Source of the DNA: Poa pratensis
Lineage: Eukaryota; Streptophyta; Magnoliopsida; Poales; Poaceae
Reading direction: 5' to 3'
NCBI GenBank assembly: GCA_947311845.1
Contig: CAMZMU010000111.1
Location: 22,574,292 to 22,638,291 of the forward strand
Length of the DNA: 64,000 nt
The translations under genes were made by a program, and so were the position numbers. This document shows, one piece after another, positions 36,692 to 48,147 of the stretch. A model generated the notes under the pieces. It saw nothing but the letters and a program-made list of their open reading frames with translations. It did no database searches and was not told the origin of the DNA. Each line of letters begins with the position of its first letter. The first letter of the stretch is position 1.

Positions 36692-37473
36692 TTAGTTACC
36701 AACAGGTTTTCCGTTGATCTTTCTCCTCTCTATCATCTCCACAACAAACCTTCTTAGCACCTTGTGTGCCTTGTTAAGTTTTCTCTCAGAGCCGTAGCGC
36801 ACAACGTGCCGGAAAAAGCCCACCTCCTTGACCGTGTCCATGGCGGCCGGGGCGTCCATGGGCGGCAGGTCTGAGAACAGGAGGCTAGAGTCCACGCCGA
36901 AAACCATCGTGGCGGTCAGATCAAACATTAACCTCGACCACAGTTCTTGCACTTCTATCGGAGTGCAGGTGTTCGTCATGTGGGCAACCAACGAGAGGAG
37001 GCCTTTCTCCACCTTGTCGCGGCAGCAAGCCGTCCGTACGGGAAACCAGCCGCCGGCTGCTGAGCACGCTTTGCAGTGTCGCGCGCGGCCGACGACATGG
37101 TCGCCGTCCATGGTGAAGAGGGCTCCGCCCATGATGTCAATGATTGCGGCAAACTCTGCACCCTTGGGGAAGTTCTTGTAGTTCGTCGTGAAGATGTGTC
37201 GGACGTTTTCAGGGTCGCAGTGATGAAAAACCGCATCCCAATGCTAGGTGGGCCGTGTGCCCTGAAGTCGTGGCCTGATCCGGCGAGGACCACAGTAAGA
37301 TAGTCCTACAAGTTGTGGAGGTTGGCCATGGCAGAAGGGATCATGTGTATTATTGGCCAGTTTGTGGGGAGCACCGAGATGTGTTCTTTGATCTGCTACT
37401 GGATCGCCGACAAGGTAACAAGTAGAACGAGTGTGGAGATGAGAAGCTCTCGTGAGAACGAAATTGACATCAT
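36692..37473 (-). pseudogene. Cytochrome P450 relic, CYP86/CYP96-like N-terminal half
   Basis: The minus strand starts MMSISFSRELL as a membrane anchor, then meets in-frame TAG codons at 37398 and 37308. Next comes DYLTVVLAGSGHDFRAHGPP, a shift near 37217, then FTTNYKNFPKGAEFA, DIMGGALFTMDGD, CCRDKVEKGLLSLVAHM and FDLTATMVFGVDSSLL. These are characteristic of CYP96/CYP86-type fatty-acid or alkane hydroxylases. The region after VKEVGFFRHVV has lost a segment, and the sequence ends after ERRKINGKPVGN. The I-helix, ExxR and heme-Cys regions are missing, so it cannot be an active enzyme. It is wedged between two Mutator-type elements. Confidence 0.85.
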
Positions 37474-38935
37474 TTTCAGGAACGGGATCCTCTGACGTAG
37501 GGCTAACTACTGCAGAGGGACGTAAATGACTGTGGTTCGTTCGATCGCATCCGACGACGCTCGCGTAAACTACAGCCTGGTACCTATTTCAGTCGTTGAA
37601 AACAGAACAAGCGGCCCGTGAGGCCCAGTCTGAAGCTGGCCGTCGTTCTCGCCTCGCTCTAGCTATGGTCGTCGGTCAGTGGGAACGAGACGACCTAGGG
37701 TTAGCTACGCCGGCGGGAAGGGAAAGAGCAGCTGCTCCGTCAGGACGCGAGGCCGCGCGGAGGTGGCGGAGCTAGCCGTTTCTGCTCCTTCAAGGGCGTG
37801 ACGCCGCCTAGCCGTGGAGGCGGTGAAGCGAGCCTGCTCCTGTACGGGCATGACGGCCCGGAGCCGTCGATATCTTCGAGCCGCGGACCAAACGTCATCG
37901 GCGCCGCCCAATAGCCACGAAGCCAACACCGCCAAGTCTTGTCGCACAGCTGCTCCTTCCCTTGGTCTGCATTGATTCTGTATAGGTGTTTTCAGTTTCA
38001 CTTGTGCAGAAAGAGCAGAAAAGCAACGACACCAAGATGGGTTACAGAAAGACAAGCCGAATTCTGATTCTAATTGATGCGAATTGAGTGTACACTCTAG
38101 TGAGTAGTGTCACTGAATCTAAAATTCAGATTGCTATCATCTGATTTCAGTAGTGTTGAGTGCATAGTGTGACTGATTTTTATGTTCAGTTTGTATATTA
38201 ACGTGAAGTGGAATTGTGACAAATATTGAATGTGAATCAGTGAAGTGATGTGTATTGTGATCATTGTACTGTTGTGATCTTAGATTGTTAATTTGAGAGC
38301 ATATAACTGGTGTTGTTAATTAAACATGATATGACGAATGTGGTAAATTTTAGAGCATGTCCAGAATTGATCTACATAGCAGCACCGACTGAACTATTGC
38401 CCAGAATTAGACTAAATGACAGAGAGGATTGAACTTGAACCAAATGGAACCCATAATTGAGCTAAATGGCAGCAAGGACTCAAACATGAACTCTCCCTTC
38501 TATCAAAGCAAAAGGTATACTACAGTTTACCAAAAACAGAAATATTTGGACAGAAAGACATGTCAAAACTCTGTGATAGGTCTGAACCGTGCAGTTCAAA
38601 TACAGCAAAAGGTATACTACAGTTCACCACAACCCAGTGAGAAAGTCATCTGTGATTGGTCCCTGTAAATTAAAAAAGAAGTGAGATTTTTTAAAACAAT
38701 TATGATCTCTAGATATTTAAACTAACTATATGAACAAGATTACTGTTAATAGCTGAGTGAAGCTAACATTGGCATTGTAAACATCAGGTTCCTTCTCTTG
38801 GCCACTACAAACACTATTATTTCCAACTTGTACTTGTGCATGGTCCTGTACTTCCCCAACATCCTCTAATGAAAGAAAATTTGAGGGGTGTGAGATTTAA
38901 TGGACAAGATAATACCATGGAGACAGAATTCTTAT

Positions 38936-41821
38936 TTAGAAACATACCTCTTTCTCGAATGGTAATGCAGTAGGGTTTTCTCTCTTTTTCCTAGTCTTGT
39001 GCTTCTTATCAAGCCAAGTTCTTTTTCGTTTTGAAGTTTTTGTTTCAACCTCCATTTTCTTTAGGCGTGCATTAGCCAACAAGTCATTTGGCAGGCTCGC
39101 ATTTGTGGGGATTGTACATGGATACGTAGATGTGCTTGTACATGCATTGATTTTCTCTTCAATCTGCTTCCCAAGAATGTCAAGTGTGTTGTCTACTAAC
39201 ATGATGCATTCTTGAAAGTTGGCTGCTCGATGTGCCAAATTCTGAAATTTGAGGGACATATATCGATATCCAAGAATGGCATCCATATTTGGATTTTCAA
39301 TTATATTTCTTCCCTTGTTGTCTTGTACGGTTCCAGTCCGTGCTTCCCGTGTCCATCGCTTTAACACATAATGTGGCGGTAGTGACTTGATATTCATCAA
39401 ATCAAGAACTTTCAGAGCATGGCCACACAATATCCCAATTCTATCAAATTGACGGCAGCTGCACTCAACTGTTTGCTTCAAAGGATCACCAATAACTGTA
39501 TACTCTTCCTCAAAGGTAAAATCGCCTACAACATATTCATTATAACCATCCAATGCTTTGGTACAGGCTGATAATGATCTTTCGTACTCTCCTTGAAAAG
39601 CTTCAAATATACTTGGTGTATACAACTTGCTAGCTTGCACCAATATAGCTGGTGGTCTCCTCATAGATAATTTAGGCAACCTTTTCCTTGAATCAAATTC
39701 TGAATTCAATTCATTATTTCTTTTCCCTTGCACCACCCTTTCAAAATGCTTAAAAAACCTCATGATATCAAAATTAGACCTGAAATGGATTTTCAAGTCA
39801 TTGTTGAGACTCTCACTCAATTGTGTACTTCTCATCCCCAAAGTGAAGACATCCTTCATGTAACATTCAGCCCACTTTTCTTTTAACTTATATATACTAT
39901 CCAACCATGTTTGTTTGCTCACCTTTTTCCTCATGAGTTCAAATTTCTGTTCAAATTCTGCCATGTCTTCATACTCAAACATGCACGCACTAAAATCAGC
40001 TAGAATACCTGTTTCTTCATCCTCCTCTTTTGTATTCTCTTCATTCTTCTCTTTATTCTGCCCCTTCTTCTTCTTTTTCTTCTTCTCTTCAATCTTCTCT
40101 TCATCTGTCTGTTCATGTAGATGTTTGGCCGCATTCTGCATAATGTGAAACATGCATAATCCATGCCATGCTTCTGCAAACACTTCCTCAACTGCTTTTC
40201 CCATAGCAGCATCTTGATCCGTATAGAATGTTTTAGACCCCTTTCCTTTATGAGCTATTAGAAAGGCCTCAAACAGCCACTTGAAGGATTCAAATGTTTC
40301 ATCATACATGAGAGCAGCGCCAAACACTACAGTTTCTCTAAAATGGTTAAAACCAACAAAGACACCAAAGGGCATGCTCTCTTTGTTTGTTCCAAAAGTA
40401 GTGTCAAAACTAACAACATCACCAAAATGTGCATAGTCCATGATCATTTTAGCATCAGCCCAAAATATGTTTGTTATTTGTTCTTCACAATCCATTTGCA
40501 ATGCATATTGGAATGATGGATTTTCAGCGATCTTGTCTTGAAAATACTTAAGCATGCTACCTGCTTGGCCATATGTCATTTCTCGTTGGCGCTTGGTCCT
40601 CAAATAAATTTTTTGGTCACGGAGGGTAAAGCTAAGATTGAGTGGTCCACCAACTTTGCGACTAGCATACTCATGTGCAGCTTTTGGCCCTTGACGGGGA
40701 TGTACCCTTCGGGTCCCCTACTATTGGTATACCTGGTGTGGCCTAGACGAAAACATACCCGGAGGCCCAAAGAAGTCCAAAAAGCTACAACTTGTAGTCC
40801 AAGACAACAACTCATTATAAACCCTGCCTGGCTCCCTTTATAAAGCCAGGCAGGGGCACCCTTTAGGGGGACTAGATCCACAACTCGCATAGGCATAGAG
40901 ACACCACGTCTCACCTCCACAATCGCCATTACGGCCACCATGTAACCATACATATATACAGATCAGACAAGCAGGAGTAGGTCTTTACCTCACAATGAGG
41001 GGCCGAACCTGGGTAAATCCTTACTTGTCAGCCGTCCGATACTACCAGCACGCCATCTCCTCTCTCTATACGAAACCCTAGGTATCTCACCATGGGATTT
41101 GCCGTGTTAACACCACGTCAGCCCTATTCCCGCATCAGCTGCCGTTTCAATTTCGAATGCTTGTAACTCTGAAATTTTCCTTTGTGACGCCAATAAGTGC
41201 AAGGTTTCTGGCAGATGTAGTGTGTGATTGTGTTCCAAAACCAACTCAGACACTTTGAGACACATCTTTTTTCGATCCATTTTAACATTCATGTGGACTT
41301 GACAATCTGTTTTAGTTTCAGCTCGAGGGCACTTGGTTAAGTGATCTCTTTTATCTTGTGATCGTTGACCCTCATTTGCACAAACAAATTTACATGATGT
41401 CACAATGCCACCAGTTGACCTTCTATTTGTATACCTTTTTCCAACCTCAAATCCTTTCTGCCCACTATAGTTAAGCCAAAATGCCCAAGCGTCATCTGAA
41501 TTTCTGAATTCCATGCCAACTTGAGGTACTAAACAAGGCAATACAACTTTGTAATGTGAAAAGAACATGAATATTATACTTGTGCAAGTGCATAGAAAAT
41601 CTGGCATGACTTGTGGACAAGAAAAATCTTACAGTACGTCTCCTACTTAAATCTGATGATCTTATGCCAAAGAGAATGTACTTGAGATAAACAAATATAT
41701 ACCTATTTGTATCAGAATTATGATGCGTTGTGCTTGCTTCTTCTTCCATCTCAGTTCCTTGCGTTCTGGTTGCTTCTTCTTCCATCTCAGTTCCGGGCGT
41801 TCTGGTTGCTTCTTCTTCCAT
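38936..41821 (-). pseudogene. FAR1-related MULE transposase, interrupted by a solo LTR
   Basis: Reading 5' to 3' on the minus strand, exon 1 (41821-41703) encodes three near-identical 12-residue repeats (MEEEATRTPGTE type). The exon from about 41528 carries the FAR1 DNA-binding domain: GMEFRNSDDAWAFWLNYSG, with Cys/His zinc ligands ending LEHNHTLH. A solo LTR (40692-41120) follows. Beyond it, 40691-38936 carries the MULE DDE domain (VVSFDTTFGTNK, TFYTDQDAAMGKA, LCMFHIMQNA) and a SWIM zinc finger (CSCRQFDRIGILCGH). A Lys/Glu-rich insert (about 40030-40100) and a basic tail are extras. Skipping the LTR and one target-duplication copy restores an open frame. The intron 1 junction phase did not resolve for me. 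FAR1/FHY3 transcription factors arose from such transposases, but the terminal repeats show this copy is transposon-borne. Confidence 0.88.
40692..41120 (+). repeat. solo LTR (429 bp) inside the FAR1 transposase
   Basis: Ends TGACGGGGATG and ACCACGTCA, flanked by a perfect GCCCT duplication (40687-40691 and 41121-41125). A TATA-like CTTTATAAAG at about 40840 and a following AGCAGGAGTAGG..CCGAACCTGGGTAAA block resemble grass gypsy LTRs. Orientation is inferred from these. No internal region remains. Confidence 0.88.
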
Positions 41822-42266
41822 CTCAATTTCAACCAGCTGCTTCGTCCAAGAGAACAAAGGAAAGAGTTTGATCAAAGTCCAAATCAATCTGGTTGGAAAT
41901 TAGATGGATTCCTGTGAGATGGCATGAGAAACACAGATGGTTGAGACTTACTTGGCATCTACGACCACAGCAGCGTCTCCTCTCCCGTCTTCGGCGATCT
42001 CGTTCCTTAGATCGTTCTGGCGCGGTTTCTGAGTCCTGACGCCTTTTTTCTGTATGCTCGCGCCTTTTTTCTTAGGCGAGACCGCGAGAGTGACTTGGTT
42101 CAGACTGGGCCGCATGGGCATGTTATTTCTGTGTCGAACAGAGCGCTAGAAGGACAGGCTGTAGTTTACCCGAGCTTCGTCGGATGCGATCGAACGAAGC
42201 ACAGTCATTTACGTCCGCCCTACGTCAGAGGATGCCCGTTCCATACTCGCCTGCAGTTTCTTCAAG

Positions 42267-43753
42267 GAGAAAATGACAAAAAACCATTACAATTGCGCAC
42301 AAGACGACGATGAACCACCACCTTAGCGCTTTGTGACACATAAATACCACTATTGGGGCCATGCTGTGACGCGGAGCACTAATTTGTCTGTTTAAGCCTG
42401 TTAACACGATTTATGACAGGTCGGACCCACCCATCAGGTCTACGTGGCAAAAAAAAAGCAGGTCAACGCTACCTTTTATTTTTCTGTCCTTTTTCTTTTT
42501 TTCTTCTATCCCCGTGCCCGTGCTACACTGGTACTGGTAGAGCATGCCCGCGCCGGCCGCCGCGCACGGAGCCGCCGCCCCGCCCACAGCCACGCGCAGG
42601 AGATGAACGGAGCCGCCGCCCCGCCCACCCCAGCTCGTGCATGGAGCCGCTGCCCCGCCCACCCCCAGCTCGTCGCCGCGCTGGCCCGTGGCCGCTCGAG
42701 CTCGCGCTCGTGCCGTGGCCGCCGCGCTGGCCCGTGGCAAAAAAAATTCAAAGGAGGCTCGCCGGCTGGAGTTCCGGATGCGCACAGCCGGCCAGGCCGC
42801 AGGGCGGCGGCGACGCGCTGGAGGGCGAAGAGCCTCCACGACCGGCGGCGACTCCCCAGCGTCGGCGGCTGCACCTAGGATAGCACGTGCGGGGGCGAGG
42901 GAGACATCGACGCACGGCTCGGCTCCGGCGGCGACCTGCCATGCGCGAGCGCGGGCGAGCCCCCGGCCATGGCGAGGGCGCGGGCGAGTCCCCCCGGCCA
43001 TGGAGCGGCTCCCGGAGCGACTCGCGTCCGTGCCGGTGTCGTCGGAGGTGGAGCAGAGGGACCTCCTGGAGGCGGTGGTCGCGGGCCTCCCCGTGGACCA
43101 GCGTGGGGTGCGGCGAGCGCGACGCGCGCGAACGCCGGCGTGGCGGCCAACAGCTCGTCGAGCACGACGCCGCACGGGGAGCTCGGCGGGTGGCCCGCGG
43201 AGCTACGTACGGGAGGCACGGCGCGCATCGGGAGCGGGACGGCGGCCGGTGCGAAGGCCGTGGGCGAGGGGTTGGGCAGGGCGCGGGCGCAGACTCGGCG
43301 CCGACCTCGGACGGCAGAGCGCGACAGACGGCTGGGCGCGGGCGCGCCACGAGCTGAGGGACGCGAGTTGGGGGGAGGGGGCCCTGCGACGGCGAGCGAG
43401 GAGGACGTGTGCCCGGCCGGCGGCGGCAGCGAGCCGGGGTGGAGAGCGGCGTGGAGGGGGCCCGGCCGGCGGTAGCGGCGCCGAGCTGGGGAGAGGGACG
43501 GGAGGCCGCGCCGGAGAAGCGTTGACCTGCTTTTTTCTTTTTCTTTTTATATGTTTTTTCCTTTTTTTTGCCACATGTGCACTGACAGCGGGTCCCACCT
43601 GCCAGAAATCCTGTTAGAACGCTAACCACGGGTGATCAGTGCTCCGCGTCACAGCATGGCCCCAATAGTGGTATTTATGTGTCACAAAGCACTAAGGTGG
43701 TGGTTCATCGTCGTCTTGTGCACAATTGTGGTGGTTTTTTTTGTCATTTTCTC
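42267..43753. mobile_element. Pack-MULE candidate with GC-rich interior
   Basis: Terminal inverted repeats of about 120 bases (42267-42385 and 43630-43753) share GAGAAAATGAC, TGCACAAGACGACGATGAAC or GCGCACAAGACGACGATGAA, and TAAATACCACTATTGGGGCC. Nine-base flanks TTCTTCAAG and TTCTTCGAG match at eight of nine positions, as expected for Mutator insertion. The interior (42540-43530) is very GC-rich and unrelated to the arms. Overlapping long frames occur on both strands because stops are rare. One segment near 43001 reads MERLPERLASVPVSS and AVVAGLPVDQRGV, which looks like a captured coding exon; the donor is not recognised. Confidence 0.75.
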
Positions 43754-43762
43754 TTCTTCGAG

Positions 43763-44058
43763 CGAAGCCGCCGCTCCCCTACCCAGCGACCGGCCGGCAC
43801 AAGCGAAGCCGCCGTCCGCCGCTGTTTCCCTGTCCACACCGGCGGTAGCAGCTAGACGGCGCCGCCGCCGCTGTTACCCTGTCCGCCGCCGTTACCTTGT
43901 TCGCACCGGCCGTAGCAGTTAGCCGCCGCCGTCGCCTTTCCCCTGTCCGCCGCCATTGCAATCCTCGAGCAGGCCCGACGACCTCCACCCCCCGCTTGTA
44001 CGACACTGGCTGGAGGCCGCCGCCGCCACCTCAGCAGCTCGACGGCACGCACGATTCA
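43763..44058 (+). other. probable USB1 5' leader exon
   Basis: GC-rich CCG-repeat sequence of the kind seen in grass leaders, ending in a good donor, TTCAG|GTAATT, at 44058. With the acceptor at 44655 it would form a leader intron of about 600 bases. The Pack-MULE inserted directly before it. Confidence 0.4.
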
Positions 44059-44366
44059 GGTAATTTTCCCCAACCTTCTTCTTTTCCCTTTGGACACAAA
44101 CGATGTCATGTTCGAACTGCTGAACTCAATTACAGTGAAATTGTTTACTCCCTTTGGAGTATATGGTAATAATTCCCTTTGGTTGTCTTGTAAGAGCGAC
44201 AGAAATCCCGACGGATTTTCGACTATGAACCTCTTTGCTTGTCTTCGCAACGGGAGTGCTGACCGATGTGTTGACAACATGCATAGAAATACTGCAGAAA
44301 TGATAATCAAACTTGTTTACCTAGATATCTAAAGTTTACGACCCCAATCTTCTTCTTTTCTAAATC

Positions 44367-44655
44367 TTTTTTTTTTTTGCGAAACACAGTACAACGCAGA
44401 CGCTCACAAACACGCACGTACACTCACCCCTATGAACGCACACACGCACACCCTACCCCTATGAGCACCTCCGAGAGACTGAGCCGGCGAATGGTCTTGA
44501 GATTGACGAAGTCACCACGGGCGCCTCGCTGTCGACGGAAACGTCGCCTCCCACTGAAGAATATTCCGCCTAAATGAGAAACACCGGCGTCAAACCTGGG
44601 GTTTGAACTCTGGTGGGCTGGGGGTACAACCACCCTCTTAACCATCTTGCCACAG
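44367..44655 (-). mobile_element. Au-type SINE
   Basis: On the minus strand it begins with a tRNA-like head: A box TGGCAAGATGG, B box AGTTCAAACCCC (44599-44610). It continues TTTCTCATTTAGGCGG and CTCAGTCTCTCGGAGGTGC and ends in an A run, seen as T's from 44367. The sequence matches the Au SINE family widespread in grasses. Clear target duplications were not found. Its 5' head lies nine bases before the USB1 start codon. Confidence 0.85.
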
Positions 44656-44664
44656 GCACCACCG

Positions 44665-46600
44665 ATGGATGCGCTCATGGCGAACTACGCATCCGGCTCC
44701 GACGACGACGAGCCGTCGCCCGTCGTGGGCGCCTCCCCGGACCCGGAGCCTCAGGAAGCCTCCGTGCTGCTCCCTCCCCCTCCCCTCAACCTCCTCCAGC
44801 CCCCAAACTTCGTAGGCATGATTCTTGCCCTTCTCCCCGAATCTATTCCGGTTGTTTGGGTATCTCTCGTGATTTACTCACGGTTCTGCTTGCAGATTAC
44901 TCGGCATTGGCGCAGGGGAGTCGCATCCGGAGCTTCCCCCATGTGGAAGGCAGCTACGCTCTGCATGTCTACATCCCCGGTCTGTTCTTTTGGCCGCTAA
45001 CTTGATATTTATCTGCAAACAATCAATAAATTTCAGTTGTAAAGCGAAAGAGCGACAATGTTTGCTAGTCTGTTATTGATACATGCATTCATAGATGCAA
45101 CGTGTAACACGGGATTCGAGATGATGCTACTGCCACGATTATGCTCTAAATTCATCAATTCTTTTTAGTTCTTATACTATTATATGAAGCAGTCACCTCT
45201 ACTTACATGTAGCTATCTCATATGCAGTTGTCATTCCTTTCGACGCAAGGAAGCAGCTGACCCTTATTATGAGAAGAGCTGCATCACTTGTACCAGATCT
45301 CTATGCTGTAGATGCGGATTATGCACTTTCGGAATTGTGCAAAGATGATCAGAAACTTGAGAAAGTGCTTCTGGGCAGGGAGTTCCATGTAAGCTTAGGA
45401 AGAACTGTAGGGATTCAGGTGCATCAAATTGACTCCCTCGTCGCAATGCTTCGTCAGAAGTTTCAGTCACAACAGCGGTTAGCCTTCTCTCAGAACTTCA
45501 TTGCCGAGCTGATAATATTTTTGCCCCCTCTGGTGTGTCAAATCATGTGATTTTTGTACAGGACTGTGTTTGTCCAGTTATATATGTACATATTTGTGTC
45601 CTGATTTGCACTTATGTAGATGATTTAATTTTCTGTTTAAAGCAGGTATTGGATGGACTTCAACAAATGGGAGCATTTTGTCAATGATGACTCTACACGA
45701 TCATTTCTTTCACTAGAGGTTACGAGAACTGGGTTACCAGAGGTACTTGGTAGTGTTTGTCTTCACTGCTTAAGTGTCTATGCATCATAAAATTGTCAAC
45801 GTGCATTTGTTTTATTTTGGTTATGGCTACTCATCTTGGCTTTTGTATCGACGTTGTATGATAAGAACCTCAAACCATAGCACATTAATCTCTTTTTTTA
45901 TTGCGGGGAGAGCTATAGTACATTGATCTGATGGCTATATACTTACTGACGTTTGGTGTACTTTTTTGTTACTTCATTTTATTTTTGCAGATAAGTAAAC
46001 AGATACATATGGTTGATGAAGTGTATAGATTACACGGTCTTCCTGAGTTCTACAAGGTACTATATCGTTAAGTTATGTTTTAGTATCTAGATAATTACCA
46101 GATGGACACATCTAGCTTACATTTTGATGTCACAACATGACATGGATAACATAACATGAACTTGCAATTGATAAATCTAACACTGCTTGAAAACAGAAGG
46201 GCGAATTTCAAGTCGGCAAATCAATGGATGTGTTTGTATTTTCATGTGTGAAAATACAGTACATAGTTATTTTGGAACATCGGTTACATAATAAAGTAAT
46301 CAGTAACTGATATCATATGATTCTGATTATGACTAAATTAGGAGCACAAAATATGTTTGTCGCCAAATTCGGGAAAGTCTTAACTGGTATTTGGTCATTT
46401 TGCAGAATCCTCGGCCACACATATCATTGGTCTGGGCATTGGGTGATGTTAGCTCCAAATTGAAGCAGACAACTAAAGAGATTGAGAAATTCCAAAACAG
46501 CATCAGCTCATCCAAAAACTGCAACCTGAGATGCAATTTTAGTCGTGTAGTGTGTAAAGTAGGCAAGAAGGTGTACGCTATCTGCAAGATCGCAGACTGA
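44665..46600 (+). CDS. USB1: USB1, U6 snRNA 3' phosphodiesterase
   Basis: Six exons: 44665-44815, 44896-44979, 45228-45477, 45646-45742, 45991-46056, 46406-46600, giving 280 residues. USB1/Mpn1 is a 2H-family nuclease that trims the oligo(U) tail of U6 snRNA and leaves a 2',3'-cyclic phosphate end. Both HxS catalytic motifs are present: His132-Val-Ser134 in REFHVSLGRT and His221-Ile-Ser223 in RPHISLVWALG. Other conserved blocks are RIRSFPHVEGSYALHVYIP and YWMDFNKWEHFVNDD. Intron 1 must use a GC-AG border (GTAG|GCATGA) to join FV to DYSALAQ in frame; the nearby GT at 44812 would shift the frame. The start is the ATG just after the SINE head. Confidence 0.94.
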
Positions 46601-46683
46601 AACAGCGTTCTTGTACACTTAACTTATGGAATTACTCTACTTTTGTAGAGTCAATCCATTAGGTTGTGAGAAGGAACTAAAAT

Positions 46684-46833
46684 TAGAGTTAGCTGCCAGG
46701 CCGTAGCTCCCAAGCTAGTGGTTTGAGTTGTGTTTTGGATTTGGCCTTGCCTTGTGTTGCTGTTTGTAACGGTGTACTGTGTTTTTCCCCCTTCTATAAT
46801 GCAAAAGCAGAGCCCCTGCTATTCTCGTAAAAA
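46684..46833 (+). mobile_element. short 5'-truncated LINE 3' end
   Basis: 150 bp flanked by a perfect 13-base duplication AAGGAACTAAAAT (46671-46683 and 46834-46846), ending in an A tail. GTGTACTGTGTTTTTCCCCC and AGCAGAGCCCCTGC resemble plant L1 3' UTRs. It landed about 80 bases after the USB1 stop, probably within the 3' UTR. Confidence 0.85.
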
Positions 46834-46846
46834 AAGGAACTAAAAT

Positions 46847-47669
46847 AGGGAAATTGCATTGGCTGTATAACATGTTATGCGGATTTGCTTTAGTCTACAA
46901 AGTTGGAAACTGATACAGAATAAATAGTCCACAAACTTGTCCCACAAGATAGATTTGGTCCAAAATGCGTTATTGGAGGGCTAATGATGCATCTGGAGAT
47001 TTTTATAGAAAGCCCCTGGTACTCTGTTAAAAACGCTCAAATATGTCATTAAATATTTTGTTTTTTGCCTTCATCCGGGCCTGCCCTGTTCTTTCGTCCC
47101 TCTAGTTCTCTACTCACCTGACCTGGCCACATGGGAACGACCGCACGAGCCGCACGCCAGCGATGACCTGAGCACATCGATGGTGAAGATCTGCGGCGAC
47201 CAACCACCCTTCATCGCCGGACCTAGGGAAGAACAACAAAATTCGGTAGGGGAGCAACAAGGCGCAACACATGTCCAATACACGAGAACGAGCACTCTCG
47301 CCTTGTGCCAAGCCTCCAATATGGAAGCTGATCGAGGTTGGTACCTTTCCAAACTCTTCCCTCACGATTAAAACTCTAAAACTCATTAGCGCCTTTAATT
47401 TTAATACGGCCCACTTCCCCTCTTCGCCCGTTCCGGTCCAGTCGCACTCCCACGCCACCGCCGCTGGCAACTCGCCGCCACGCCATAACCGCCTCTCCCG
47501 GCGATAACCCCTGACACGGCCCCGTCGCTCGCCTTCCCACTTTGTTTCTCCCGCGGCCCTGCCTCCCCCGGACCCCGGTTCCCTTACCCTCTTTGCCCTA
47601 GCCGAGAGCAGGGACCAGGCCACCACGCAGGCGCGGCACTGCAGGCGCTTGTCGTCGTATCGACATAAT
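46847..47669. other. unclassified intergenic sequence
   Basis: The first 250 bases are AT-rich; 47390-47640 is GC-rich. A 170-residue minus-strand frame (47114-47626) is not recognised and has skewed composition. I see no supported gene. Confidence 0.4.
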
Positions 47670-48147
47670 TGATAGGAGACGGGGGTCCTCTAGCCGATGG
47701 TAGAATGTGGGGGTAGAAGGGAGCGTCGTCGAGGTCGGGATTGAACAAGACAGTTTACCCAGCTTCGGATCTCACATCGGAGGCGAGATCCTACGTGCTG
47801 CTATAACTCACTATAATGGCAATAGCCTTGATCAGGTTACAATGAGCGTATTGAGTATGCTATGTGTTGCCCTAAAGGCTCCCTGAGGTCTGGTTTATAT
47901 AGGCGGCCAGACCTAGGGTTACAAGGAGAATACTTGACCGGCAAGAATACAGAGTCCTATCTCTAGTCGGCAGAGTTGCCGCCTTCCATCTTGGTCGTGT
48001 GGGCCTGGTGGGCTTCGTCTAGAACCTTCTCCATTGCCGGCCGCCATCTTCCTTGCCGTCAGCTTGCTGGGCAGCCAATGTCGGGCCACCTCCAACAAGC
48101 CGGATTGATCCATGTCAAGGATACCCCCAGTTGGTATATCCCCAACA
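47670..48147 (-). repeat. 3' LTR of the gypsy-like element
   Basis: On the minus strand it begins TGTTGGGGATATACC directly after the polypurine tract CCGGGGGCTAA. It contains a TATATAAACC box at about 47900 and ends near CTCCTATCA. The far end is less certain than the start. Confidence 0.7.

Larger units (their letters stand above)
37484..42243 (-). mobile_element. FAR1-type Mutator-like element (MULE) with terminal inverted repeats
   Basis: The outer ends are inverted copies: GGATCCTCTGACGTAGGGC at the left, and on the minus strand GGCATCCTCTGACGTAGGGC at the right. They continue with GACGTAAATGACTGTG, TTCGTTCGATCGCATCCGAC and GTAAACTACAGCCTG. The left arm has about 14 extra bases. It encloses one transposase gene of the FHY3/FAR1 type. 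I could not find a matching nine-base target duplication, so exact ends are approximate. It inserted directly upstream of the P450 relic. 37690-38930 is its non-coding 3' side. Confidence 0.85.

Noticed and set aside
38936..41821. Host FHY3/FAR1 transcription-factor gene
   Set aside because: The gene lies between long terminal inverted repeats that move it as a transposon, and it is interrupted; a domesticated factor would normally lack such ends.
42411..43629. Several overlapping frames of 120-326 residues on both strands
   Set aside because: The sequence is very GC-rich, so stops are rare in every frame. They lie inside a transposon and show no conserved domain as whole proteins.
47114..47626. 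Minus-strand 170-codon frame
   Set aside because: Skewed composition, no domain and no promoter or splice context.
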